From Rotaria socialis (lineage: Eukaryota; Rotifera; Eurotatoria; Philodinida; Philodinidae), in NCBI GenBank assembly GCA_905331475.1, contig CAJNYU010001441.1, positions 248,001-312,000 of the forward strand: 64,000 bases of DNA, given 5' to 3'. A program made the translations under genes and the position numbers. Below the pieces are notes generated by a model that had not been told where the DNA came from, made no database searches, and saw only the letters and a program-made list of their open reading frames with translations. The stretch's first letter is position 1. The number at the start of each line of letters is the position of its first letter. Below are positions 48,563 through 60,600 of this stretch, one piece after another.

Positions 48563-50501
48563 TTTTCTTGTTAGGAAATCTATAAATAGATGACTATTTA
48601 AAAGAAGTGAAAAATTTGAAAAAAAAATAGTAAACATAAAGAATTGGTACTTTGTATATGTATTTTTAGTTAAGCAAGATAGTATTACAGTTACAATGAA
48701 AGGATGTATGCGTAGATTTTTTTCTATTGGCTATTGATCACCATTCTGTCATTCGTAGTTCGTCAATAATAATGGATTCCTGGTAATATTTAAAAATTCA
48801 AATTAATCAATGATAATCAGATAAAAATTTTCAACGCAAAACATAAACAATAAAGAGAAATATATCGACACCTTCATTTTTTTTTATTTCAACGGCAACG
48901 ACTATTGGCGACATCTCCCAGACGAGTGATGACAAAAGATCAATAAATGTGTAATATTGTGGCAAAAAGAAATTTTATGATAAAATATAAACGTGAAACA
49001 AATACTATAGATTTTCATTTCTATCCGATTATTTTGGGAATTCTTGAGGCTCACATTTTTCAAATCCTAGCTTTATTTTTCCTACATAATTTTTGAAGCT
49101 AGTGTAATTCTGTCGGTGTATGAAAAATGCACCTTATTTAGCTTTTACTCTAGTTTGATACTTAAAGCCTTCTTTATCTGTGATTATCACAATAAAAAAA
49201 TGAAATATTATCATCAGTGTCAGTTTATGTAGAATTACCGCTATTAATTTCAGTAAAAGCATATTTACCGAATTAATGCTGAAATTTGTTAATTTGATTT
49301 ATTTTGTCAATATTCTAAGGTAGAGTTGATATTGCGGATATAAACTTGCTCACCAAATGAGTAATGATAATTATAATCTTCTGCGTTTAGAAAAGCCTAT
49401 ATACAGCTGACAAATTCGTTCAAAACAATCTTGTAGCACTACTATCTGAAAGCAATTGCAATACTGGATGGAACATAACTGAGGAAAAGAACTAGTTCAA
49501 AACTGTTGAAATCTTATGCTAGATCAGGATCAACATTTAAAAAACATACTCAACTTCATACATCATAACCTGATATTTAAATCAGTTTTGTAAGACCTTA
49601 ACCAATAAATAGAAAGCTACTATGAAAAATGTGTCTTCTTCGTAGTGTAAGGTAATATAAACGGTAACAATGCATTTCAACGCCTGAAGCAAAACAAAAT
49701 AATATAAAAATCAAAGCAGGTAGTAGTCTCGTACCTATCGTGTGCTACATGTGCACACAAGCAGGTATGATTGATATTAAACTAATGTGATTTGAAAACT
49801 CAACTCAATACGGTAGACAAAGAGCTGAATAACATTACTATTTTATCGAAACATTCACCAAATAAGCATTATCGCATATATTTAATTATACAGAAATATT
49901 ATTTCTTTTTTTTTATTCAACTATGTTGAATTTCTGTTCCTTGTAGCAAAGTAATGTATTAAGATTCACGAAAACAATAAATACCTACAAATACTAGTTA
50001 GAATATAGGCCTTTATCTCATGTGAAACTTCATGAAGTTGAAAACGTTTCGACTATTTCAAATGCGTATAAATGAACTGAATCAAATATATTGTTTCATT
50101 TCATTCAAACTCTTATCTTCGTTCTGTTTTTAATACAAGTACAATGGGAAAATTAAGAAATTGAATAGATCATATCATGAGAATCAACAAAAGCTAATCA
50201 ACAGCATGAAACAGAGAACACGAAAAAGAAAGCTTGCACTGAAACACAAATGTGTGCATAGGAAAAAGACAATAAACTGTATATATAATAAAAAAAGAAT
50301 GCAAATAAAAAAATCACGAATTTATCATCTTGTTTTTAATGCTGAAATTCTTCGTTTTCTTGAAATACTATCATCAGCTTTTAAATTTAATACTAACAGG
50401 CACAAACATAAGAGAAGATTTTTATAAAGAGAGATTAACGGAAAATGAAATAAAATCTGTATGTATAAATAAATATACACAGAGAAAAATCAGACGAAAA
50501 T
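48563..50501. other. Intergenic region, SEC24 promoter side
   Basis: Nearly 2 kb between the SEC24 start and the receptor gene stop (both minus). An 88-codon Lys/Arg-rich open frame on the plus strand (50161-50427) resembles no family and overlaps what should be the receptor 3' UTR. Nothing else is recognised. Confidence 0.4.
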
Positions 50502-53500
50502 CTAACATTCAGTACCACGGATGATCGGTGATGCTAATGTTTGGTATCTTGTTTGTTGTTCAAGACCAGATTGATTCACATAATGTTTTTGTAGACTATT
50601 TTGTCTTGATTTAGCAAGACCGGTACGCATAGTATCACCATTAAGTAAACCAACAATGTCTGATTGTCCGATACCAGAATCAGTCGATGAAACAGGACGT
50701 TCTTCATACAATCTTAATGAATTATCGGAATTCGGATTATTTAAACGCGTACGTGAATTTGAACAAGAACGTGGTTTAGGTAAGGGTAATGAAGTTTGAT
50801 CGATATTTTCATGAGGCAAACGAACAGAACTTAATGTTGAATAGCGTGGTTTTAATGGAGGTGGTGCATTTCGTTTTGATGGAGATAATGGAACAAGAAA
50901 GGAGCCACTTTCAGAAAACACATCCGTTGTTGTTGAATAAACTGGTGATTCATTTCCTTCTTCTTCTTCATTCTTTTCAAGTTTTTTTATTGTTGGTATA
51001 ACTTTATTCGTTGATGATGATGGCATATATTTATTATCTATTGTTGGATGATCATAAAATTTATTATTCACTGTATGTGCACGTGTCGATATTGAGTTCA
51101 GACTACTTGTTATAGAATCTCGATCGATATATTTTATATGATTCGATTGTTTCAATTTCTGTTGATGATAGACAGATGCCGATGACGACGGAGATGTTGT
51201 ATGAGAATGTTTATCATTCGTTAAATGAGCTGGAATATCATAAACAATTCTATTCTAGAATAGTTATTATCGAAATCATTTTATTTGAATTTATCTGTTT
51301 TCATTGAAAATTTCAAACTAACCTGATGAACACGCTTTTCATTTTCAGTAGGAACCAATTGTAAAAGTGTATCGTCTAAAATAATATCAAAGAGAACTTT
51401 CTAGTTAAAGTTTATCAGTAATATAATCATAATATTGATGAACAAATATTAGAATAGAGGATAATTAGGGAACTGATTTCTACGTTCATCTCGTACCAGT
51501 TTTTGGTTTTAATACTTCGTTCTCGGTTGACGAATAGGGATATTCTATAAGTATATATATATACATATATATAAATGGATTCCTATTTTTGCTGAATCAT
51601 AAAATAAACTATCATGAAATGGGCATGCTAAAATAAATATGACTGGTTGACACATTTTTCAACAAGAAACTTTGCTTTTATATTTTATTTCCAAATCAAG
51701 ATAATAAACATATATCGATGATATAACAGAATATAATTGAAGTTGATTACTCCTGGCAATGCTTATTTCAATTTTTCTGTTAGAAACAATAGCTTAGAAA
51801 GCATACTTACGTTTTTTTTGATAATAATCATTTTTTTCGGGAAATTTTGTTTGCTCACGACAACTTGTTCCACAAAGACAACAAAAACAAAATAACAGAA
51901 GCGTACCACCAAATATACTTCCAATAACAGCAATAATTCTCCTGTTAATAAATGGTGTTTCTTTGGTTACTAAAATAAAACGAGAAAATAATTAGATGTT
52001 CCTTAAAAATTTTCTTCTATCGTTCTTTTGTCTCATTTACTTATTGGCTCATTTAATCGAATAATATAACCATAAATATTGTGTGGTAACGATCCATAAT
52101 GATTAAAAGAACCGACACGAAATTCAACCGGTTCATGAGAATTCTCAAGTGCAAAAATGCAAGATTTCGTTCGAGCGATTTCTTCAAAAAGGTTTTTGTT
52201 CAATTTATCATTAAATTTAAATAGTATACAACCATAGCCATCTAGATCACCTTGTGCATAGCTTTTCGTACAACTTATTGTTATAGTTATATTAGAAGAA
52301 TATGTATCCACATTACAATGTGTTATTGGATCGGGTATGCCTAGAAAAGAATAAAGTAAATCAATTAAATTTTTAGAAAAAAATAAAAAGCTGATATAAG
52401 AGAAAAATTTTAACATAAGAGGTTGTATTCATTTTACTCTTACGAACATTGCTATTACTATAACTAATGGACACATTTGATTACTGTATGACAATATAAT
52501 TAATGGGTAGCATCTGTTACTAAAAGACAATAAAATAGATCATTTGTACTATAGATGACATTTCGATTCTAACAATAGAAAATTGTTGTGTTCGCATTTT
52601 GAGAATATCATACATAGAGTTTATCACTGAAATGATAGAAAGTAAATATTTGACAGTCATATAGATTTGAAAATAGTATTGAAAAACAAAGCTCGCAAAC
52701 ACAAATATTTAGATAATATCAATCATTCTATGAATTGAAGTATCTTATTATGATTGTAAACGAACAAGTTCGAATTTTTCACCAGAAAATTTTTGATTAA
52801 TTCCAGAACATAGATCAACATTAGAAACAACCAATTCTACTCATGACTATGAATCAATTTACATTAAAATTCATAGGTACTCTTGTTGCTTTTTAACAGA
52901 ACCAGATGATAGTCATCTGATTGTATTCTTCTCTTTATGAAAGTAGATATTTCTTTTTCCTTGAAGCGGAAAAAATGTTTAATATTTATATTATAGCACA
53001 TATTAGAAACGTGTTATAACATTGGAAAAAAAGATATACTGAACAGTTGCTCTCTGCTATTTCTTGTCAAGTGAAGGTTAAATTTTTGTTCCAATTTTTT
53101 ACCTCCATGAATAAGTTCATACGTGCATGCATCAGAGCCAATACTATTATTTGCTGTTACATTAAATGGACGAAAATGTTCAATTGATGTTGGCGTTATA
53201 TCAAACGTATAATGAAAATCATGTTTGTCATCATATATTCGACGTGTGATTAATGGTGATAGACCATTAATTGAATAACGTATATACGTTGGATTAGCAC
53301 GTAGAACTGTACAATTTATTGTACGTGTTTGATTTATGCCAGAATAGATTTTTTTTGATTTTTCTACTACACTTGGACGAACTAGATGAAGAAGAAAATA
53401 ATCCATGTTAATCAACTATAGAAAGTCCTATTTATTCAAACATAATGAATAAATAATGCTGTTAGCAATGTCGATGTTTGTTTTTCATTAAAATCAAAAA

Positions 53501-54651
53501 ATATACATACATTCAATATGAAGTTGTTTCGTTGTTGATAACATAAGTTTCTTATTGATTTGTTTCATATCAACACGACATGTTATATTTCGTCCATTGT
53601 CCAATGGTGTTAAACCTAGAATACGATAGACTTCGTAAACACTTGCTTTAAATTGATTAGTGACAATAGCTGGCGCTTGAATTCTACTCGCTAATGCCAT
53701 GATTGTTGGTGTTATACCATTTTTATCTAATGATATATCAAGTGCAGGACGAGGAAAACCATCGGCAGCACAAGCAATATCCAATGGTTGACCATCAATC
53801 GCAGCTAAACAATTATTATTTTCAATTGTGCAGAATTGATCACTATGCACATGAGATGATGTATGAAGATTCGTCATGTATACATGTTGGACGGGTACTA
53901 GACACAATAAACAAAAGGACTTCATTCTATTTTGTTTCAATTACGTAGTATATGTATAAAAACAAAGAATTTTGAAATGCGTGTAGATGTGTCGTGTCAT
54001 TAATCATTAAATAGACGTCTTTGTCTTTTTCTTTTTCTTTTTTTAATAACCTATAAAAGTAGTTTATCTTGTTCGAACTATCAATTATAGAGTAGAATTG
54101 CTCGATTAAGAATAAATCATGTGTATAATAAGATATTTTCATTCAGTAATTATAAAAAGTATACGAGAGAAAAGCCTACGAAGAAATTTCATGCTACAAT
54201 ATGATATGTTATGGATGAATCATAGAAGTTATAACATCAAATAGAAACATTTTCATGCATAAATAAAACGACAATAGGATTACACCATTGATAATGAGAT
54301 ATCTTTAAACTTACCATATACTTGAAGTCTTTGCCATTCAGTGTCATCTTGTGGACATTTGTATTGTCCACTATCATTTTCTATAACGTTAGTTATTCGT
54401 AATAGACTTGTTCGATATGGATTTGAATAACGTTCATGCTTTGATGGTTCGACAATTAAATTTTTCTTATCATCAAAACTTCGAAACTCATAAGCATAAA
54501 TATATGTTGTACGATTGTCACATAATTCAATTGTATCACCACGTCTTACATAGATCGTTGCTTCTTGGCCATCAATAATTTTTGTTTTAATTAATATTAA
54601 TAATATTGCAAAGAAATAAAATGAATAGAATAACATCAGATCATTATGCAT
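50502..54651 (-). CDS. Immunoglobulin-superfamily single-pass membrane receptor
   Basis: The product begins with a signal peptide (MHNDLMLFYSFYFFAILLIL at 54651). A first Ig domain ends in the DSGQYKC motif. A second carries IACAADGFPRPALDI and NITCRVDM. A third has TINCTVLRANPTYIRYSING and VTANNSIGSDACTYEL. A fibronectin-III-like segment follows (GIPDPITHC to HNIYGYIIRLNEP), then a membrane helix (IIAVIGSIFGGTLLLFCFCC) and a ~300-residue cytoplasmic tail. The tail has SH3-type proline motifs (APPPLKPRYS, LPLPKPRS) and several tyrosines (PVYSTT, RYSTLSS, LRLYEE), so it may recruit signalling proteins (inference). This layout resembles neural cell-adhesion receptors, but I cannot assign an orthologue. 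The intron between the third Ig and the FN3-like exon is about 760 bp. Confidence 0.7.
52343..53098 (-). other. Long intron of the Ig receptor gene
   Basis: It lies between the exon ending CTYELIHGG and that starting GIPDPITHC. AT-rich, without recognised elements; it may conceal a small exon that I could not detect. Confidence 0.4.
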
Positions 54652-55082
54652 AGTTCATCTAATAAATAAAATAAAATTCTGACATATGTAAAAATGTAAA
54701 TATGTAGACAGACAGACATAGATGATGAATGAGTGTTTGTGCTTAGAGAATAGGGTGGAGAAAATTGAAGTCTTTTTTTTTAAAGAAAAGATTAATTATA
54801 TGAGTGATAGAAGAAAAGGAAAAGAAGATGCTCTACGATTATCATCAGTTTAGAAATTTCGCGACAGGTAGTAAGTAATAATCATCTACTATTAGAAATG
54901 GCAAAAGCAAGAAAGATGAAATGAAACTAATTATTCAACGCAAGCTCGTCGACTATTAACCTTGAAAATAAAAAATATAAGAGAAAGTGAATGAAGCTGT
55001 TTTTCCTTTTTATATATGCTCTATGATCATCATTCTAATCGGTTTGCATTTTGATCATGTAGGCGAAAGAAAATAAAAATCC

Positions 55083-55217
55083 GTCGGGTTACAAACGACA
55101 CTTAACGATCCGCTCACGTTCAACTACTAGTAATTGCTGCCGTTGATTAAAGACCGGCATACGCTTGCCGTTTTTAACACAATGAATAGTATATTTTTAC
55201 TATTCGTTTGTGTTACC
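55083..55217. repeat. Structured inverted-repeat patch
   Basis: CGGGTTACAAACGA near the left and TCGTTTGTGTTACCCG at the right are imperfect inverted partners. Inside are further hairpins (aatgaatagta against tactattcgtt; ccggcatacgcttgccg). The patch is less AT-rich than its surroundings. It could be a decayed MITE or a structured RNA; the sequence does not decide. Confidence 0.3.
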
Positions 55218-56229
55218 CGTATTTATATTAGTTTGCAGTAATATTAAGACTAATAAGAGTAAGACGACCATGATGTTGATGATGATGAAGAAGAAGAACT
55301 GCTGATCGTTCATATTGCACAACAGTGAGTGTCAATGACATATATATATGGTCGACTTGTAAGAGCAAAAGTGACACAGAGAGAAAGAGAAAGAAACTAT
55401 GAGTTTGCAAGAATGATGAGCGATACGATACCATGATTGTGTTCATGTATGCGTATGAGAAAAAGTGCCAAAAATAATAATGACAGTCATGAATCGAATA
55501 GATGAGAGCAAACATTATAATACACTTAATGCCTCGAGTGAAAGAAGAAAAAATTAAAAATTTTGCAAACCAAAATATCGCAAATTAACACATACCTATG
55601 AATGTCAGAAAATAAGTATTGACCATTCGCATATAAGATTAGCTCTCTATTCCTGATATATATTTTTTTTTTCTGTTACATTCCAAATTAACGGGAACAA
55701 CAGACAAATGTACCAGAACCGTATAGATAATGATCTGAGAATATCTTCTCACGATTTGTACATGTATACGATGACGATCCTACTGTATTTTTTTCTCGAT
55801 AGTAAGATACAAATATTTTTCTTCTCGTTCTCAATATGGCACTGCTATAAAGAACGCAAACAACCATGGATGCAAACAAGAGTCCCATGTCGATGTGCTT
55901 CTCTTCTACTTCGATTTTACGTGAGGGAAAAAGAGATGACCAGCACATCATTTCTGCATTATGAAGACAGGAGAGCAAGCAATTAATGAATGAGTAGATG
56001 GATGGATAGCGTTGTTTCTTTTGTCTTTTATTTTCTATGTGTTGTCGTCACATATATGTGTGCAATTACTTCCATCTCTCACGTCAGCTCATTGAAATGT
56101 ACACACACACGCATATATATTGTTACGCATAGAACGAGAAACAGAGAGTGAAAGATAAAAGAACAAGATGAAAAAATCGTGCATGTACGTTTGATGAATG
56201 AATTTGGATAATAAAATGAGTTAACCTAC

Positions 56230-56237
56230 TGACGTCA
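56230..56237. promoter_or_regulatory. CRE-like octamer
   Basis: A perfect TGACGTCA, the consensus for CREB/ATF bZIP factors, lies between two divergent genes. By base composition about half a copy is expected by chance in a window this size. Confidence 0.2.
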
Positions 56238-56466
56238 ATACCAAGTGCCTAGAACACGTTCATCCATATAGCTATAATAAGAAAAACTTAAATCATTAAG
56301 CATTAAAATAGTGGAAAAGAACATTGTCATGTAATATGAGAATGTCAATTAGTTCTCAACTAACTAGATGAATCAATTATAGGAGTTCCTCTAGTCAACT
56401 ACTCAATATTGTCTTTTGTAAGCAGATGCTGACAAGGATCAAGATGATATTTCACTTTTTGCTTAA

Positions 56467-56826
56467 AACTCCAACTTTTCTCAACGAGATCTAAATATAA
56501 TTGTTCCTACTTGTTCATCAAGATTTAATCAATTCTCTATCGAACGGACTCGTGTTCATTCAATGAAATGCCATGAAAAGAAATATCCTTCAATATTCGA
56601 CTCAAAGCTCAAACTAATTCAAGTGGTCACTTACAAACAACTCGTCCGAATGATTGAGGCAAAATCTACATACGAACGAACGCAAGTTAATGGCCTACCG
56701 CTAACAATGATAGTTGATGAGAAAAAGAAGAAACATTTCAATTTGATTAGTTGCATGTTGCTCAAATTGATCGGCAAGCATATCTCCACGCTCACTCAGA
56801 GTGAACAACCATCATCGTCTTACTGA
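56467..56826 (+). CDS. Hypothetical open frame, unknown
   Basis: A frame free of stops from about 56467 to a TGA at 56824-56826 encodes about 119 residues (internal ATG at 56563, 87 residues). The composition is mixed and polar (TYKQLVRMIEAKSTYERT, LPLTMIVDEKKKKHF) and looks protein-like, but I recognise no family and see no neighbouring exons. It may be a lineage-specific gene, an upstream exon, or chance. Confidence 0.2.
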   Translation, partial: NSNFSQRDLNIIVPTCSSRFNQFSIERTRVHSMKCHEKKYPSIFDSKLKLIQVVTYKQLVRMIEAKSTYERTQVNGLPLTMIVDEKKKKHFNLISCMLLKLIGKHISTLTQSEQPSSSY

Positions 56827-57673
56827 TAGTATTACATAAGTTTTGTGTGTGTATGTGTCACATACAGACAATAAACGATCCAATTACACACTCAACATAC
56901 GCGTTATAGAAGACACACACCTAAAGCTTCTAGCGAATTGGTATTTACAACGTTCTGAAAATGACACAAACAATCAATGATTCAATTTTTTTTTCTTTAT
57001 TTTTTGACGTCGAACACAAGTTTCGAATACTTGCAAAGGAAATAAAAAGGAAAGAAGAAATAAAAACAGCTTTACTAGTCTTTTTTTATCAGTAATGAAG
57101 GAGTATTTGAATATGTGTGCATGCATGTGTTGGAATTCTTAAGTAAATTACTCCAGTCTTTGAATCAACAATCGTACAGAAAATAAAAGAATGGAGACAA
57201 TCATCCATGAATTATTTATACGTATTTATATAAACACAATTTTGACATCATTGGCCAATTTTTAACCAATTAAAATCGATCAACATACACGTTCGCTTAT
57301 AATGCATTAACGATTGTAAAAACATGCTCTGCTGAGTTTTTTCTTATTTTAGATTTATTTATTTTATTAGTTCTCTTGAATATTCACAATTCTCGATACA
57401 TTAAATTGATTACTATTTGATCCAGAATATTTCAAAAAAGAAAAAAAATCTTCACAAAAAGAACACAGAACGAACAAAATATAGTTGACTATTTTCTGGT
57501 GTCACGTGCATTTTTTATGTATATACTTTTTGATTGTTGGACGATGTGGACGTTGTTTCTTGTTTGGTAAATAATCGCACATAATTTTTTTTCTCGTTTC
57601 GTTTACAAATATTCTTCTATATTCTAGATGGATTTTCTACCTATGACTCATCGATTGTTAATTCACTGCTGTG

Positions 57674-60600
57674 ATGAAACGAAATGCTCACACGGCAAAT
57701 TCTTCTTTAACTGAAACTAATAATAATAATAATTCATCTAAACGTTGTTGTACTGAAAAAGATAATAAAAATTGTGTGGCAAGGTAGACATTATTTTATT
57801 TGTCGATTTCTTTAGAATATTTTCTTTTTAAAAGTAATTCATTAACTGCATCTTCATCATCATCATTAATTGATAATATTTCATGTTCAGTTGTTTCATC
57901 ATCAACATCAACTGAAAATTTATTAAATATGGAAGAAAATGTAGAAACATTAATTAGTATGGGTTTCACTGACAGAGATTTAAATCGTAAAGCTTTAGAA
58001 AAAGCTGACAATGATATTGGTGATGCTGTTACTTTCCTAACTGGCTCAACATTTTTCAATGATGATGTTAATATTCCCAATGAATCCCGAACCACATCAA
58101 CATTTATTGGTCCTCTGACAAAAGAACAGATGGAACAACAACAACAACAGATCGTAGGATGAGAATCTATGTTGCTTGTTATTAAATTTTTTGCTTAACT
58201 TTTAATAGGTTTCCTCGGGTAAGATTTCCGACATGTCCACCGATGATTTATCAATGAATAATCCGAATTCATTTACAAAAAATGCTTTTCTTGATCTTGA
58301 AACCAAAGTCTATGGAGACAATTGGTCAATACCTTATAAACGTAAGTTGTAATTCAACGAAATTTTTTCAGTTTGCTTTTGTGATGTTTTAGGTGAAGAA
58401 GTTCTCGGTCGATGTTTATTATCTGCTACTAAACTTGCACTTGCTGGTTGGATTAATAATTTTATGATCTTTGCTTTGTTATTAATTTGCCACTTTATTT
58501 AGGTATTGCTGATCAAGATGAACATTGTAAAAAATTTATGGAAATTTTAATTCCTGATGCCTTTCGAAAAGTAGGTCAATTTTTTTCTTACAAAATCTAT
58601 TGATTTCTGGTTTTGTATTAGTTACAATGTTCTCATCATGTTAATAATTGGGGAGTTGAAGTTCAATTAGGCGTCTTTGATATGGTACAATTAGTGATTG
58701 ATTTAATTGCTGCACGTTTATCATATTTCCCAGTCCCAATACAATTACTTGAAACATTAGCCATACTTTTCGATCATGATTCTGTGTTTCAGCGAAAGCA
58801 CAAGAGTAAATCATATGATCGTTCACTTTATGATAAACAATTAGGTGAACTCATATTGGCAAATTCATCATCGCCAACATTTTCCGTTTATAATCGAAAT
58901 GAACCCTATGGATGGTTATGTGAAATAATAAACCGTTTTATTTTAAAAGATGGAATACAAAATTTAAAAATACAATTTAAAAGTGAACAACCTTTAACAG
59001 CTCTCGTATGATTCTACTCTATTTTCTATGATAAGTATTTTTGTTTCTGCTTTTCTAATAATTATAGGAATACAATGCGTTGCTATCGCCATTTGTTAAC
59101 TGTATGGATTATATATTCGTTGAAAAATATCGACAATTATTTAGTGACCATATAGAACAAGCATTAGATTATGTCAAAAACTTAAAAGAAGAAGATTTTA
59201 AAGCAAAAGTTTGTTTTTACTATCTTGTGTTTGTGCGTAAAATTATCATTCTTTTTTTCTGATAAAATTTTAGTCAACAAATACAATATTTGAATTATTA
59301 ACAACTTTACGTAAAATATGTTCTGTTGTATGGACAAAGCGTCTTGAACAAGTTGAAGAATTACATTTGAATCTATTACTTAAAATGGTTGCTCTATCAA
59401 ATTTTAATGCGAAAATGAATTCACTAAAAGAAGTAACAAGACATTTCAAAAAATAAAGCTTCGTTTTCATTTTTGTACTTCTTTTTAGCTTGCAAAAATA
59501 ATTGAAAATTGTACATCAAATATACCGAGTATAAGTAAAGCATCGATTCCGCGTGACGTTGTTAGTGAATGGGTTATTGAGCATTCAATACTTTCAAAAG
59601 CTTTAGAAGGTAAAATAAAAATTGTTTTTTTTTCAAGATATCTATTCATTTATATCTTCATTTAAACAGGAAATATTGATCAAAATCAATATGTAGAAAA
59701 GGTTCGAATATTAATGGATTTTATTGCACCAAGAATTTTAAAAGAAGATATTGAAACTATATGGAAAATGCAGGTAACTAAAAATAAAGAATTCATATTC
59801 ATACCAACTAGTATTCGAAGCAATAATCATCTGTTGATTTTTTCATGTCAAAGTATTTGAAAATTGAGCAAAGTAAGATTTTCAGTGTTGAGAGTAAAGT
59901 TCATTGAATAGTCAACATCATACTCAATGCTTGTTGCTACATATAGAATAATTCTTATTTTTATCTTAGCATGGACGATCTTTAGTTGCGGTCGATCATT
60001 TATTTACGTTAGTCGCGTCGGCAGCAGCAAAATTTAATTTAGAACAGTTGAATCATCTAATTGGTTTTATACACAGTGTAATATACTTGTTCTTCTTGAT
60101 TTTTACTTTGATATATTAGAAAAAATATATTAATATTCTTTATATAGTCATGGAAAAGTGAAACAATTCTTATACAAGAAAAACTAATTGAATTACTCGG
60201 TGCTATTGGTCGAGAGTGTCAGAAAGATTCTGCTGCTCGTGTTTTAGAAGTTCTTTGGGATATGGCACATGAAGATAGAATTAGTCGTTCAATGCTTGAT
60301 CATCTTTTACATAGTCATTTGCGTGTATTTAGTGAAGGTCGTTCACCTTATGATGCACTTAAACGTGAATATTGCCTTAAATGTATGACTGATTTACAAC
60401 GTAAGCAAGGTTGGCTTGTACCAGCTATAAAACATTTATATGATCTATTACGTCATGATTCAACAAATACATTTAAACGTTCAGAGCCAGATTTAATATC
60501 ACTATTAGTTAATAAACATGATGTTATATCAGCATTAATACAAAGTTTATCAACATGTCAATTAGATGTTTGGAATAAAACACATGGGCATGTAACGATT

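Larger units (their letters stand above)
54652..57673. other. Divergent 3-kb intergenic region, Ig receptor / USP24
   Basis: Both flanking genes start outward, so their promoters lie here. Noted inside: a GC-richer structured patch (about 55083-55217), a purine-rich run near 55378-55397, a perfect TGACGTCA (56230-56237), and a 120-codon open frame ending at 56826. No gene is confidently identified. Confidence 0.4.

Noticed and set aside
50161-50427. Lys/Arg-rich plus-strand frame of 88 codons
   Set aside because: A-rich sequence gives Lys by default, no domain is seen, and it lies in the probable 3' UTR of the Ig receptor.
55688-55986. Overlapping open frames on both strands
   Set aside because: Neither shows a domain or splice structure; with both strands open, chance is the simpler reading.
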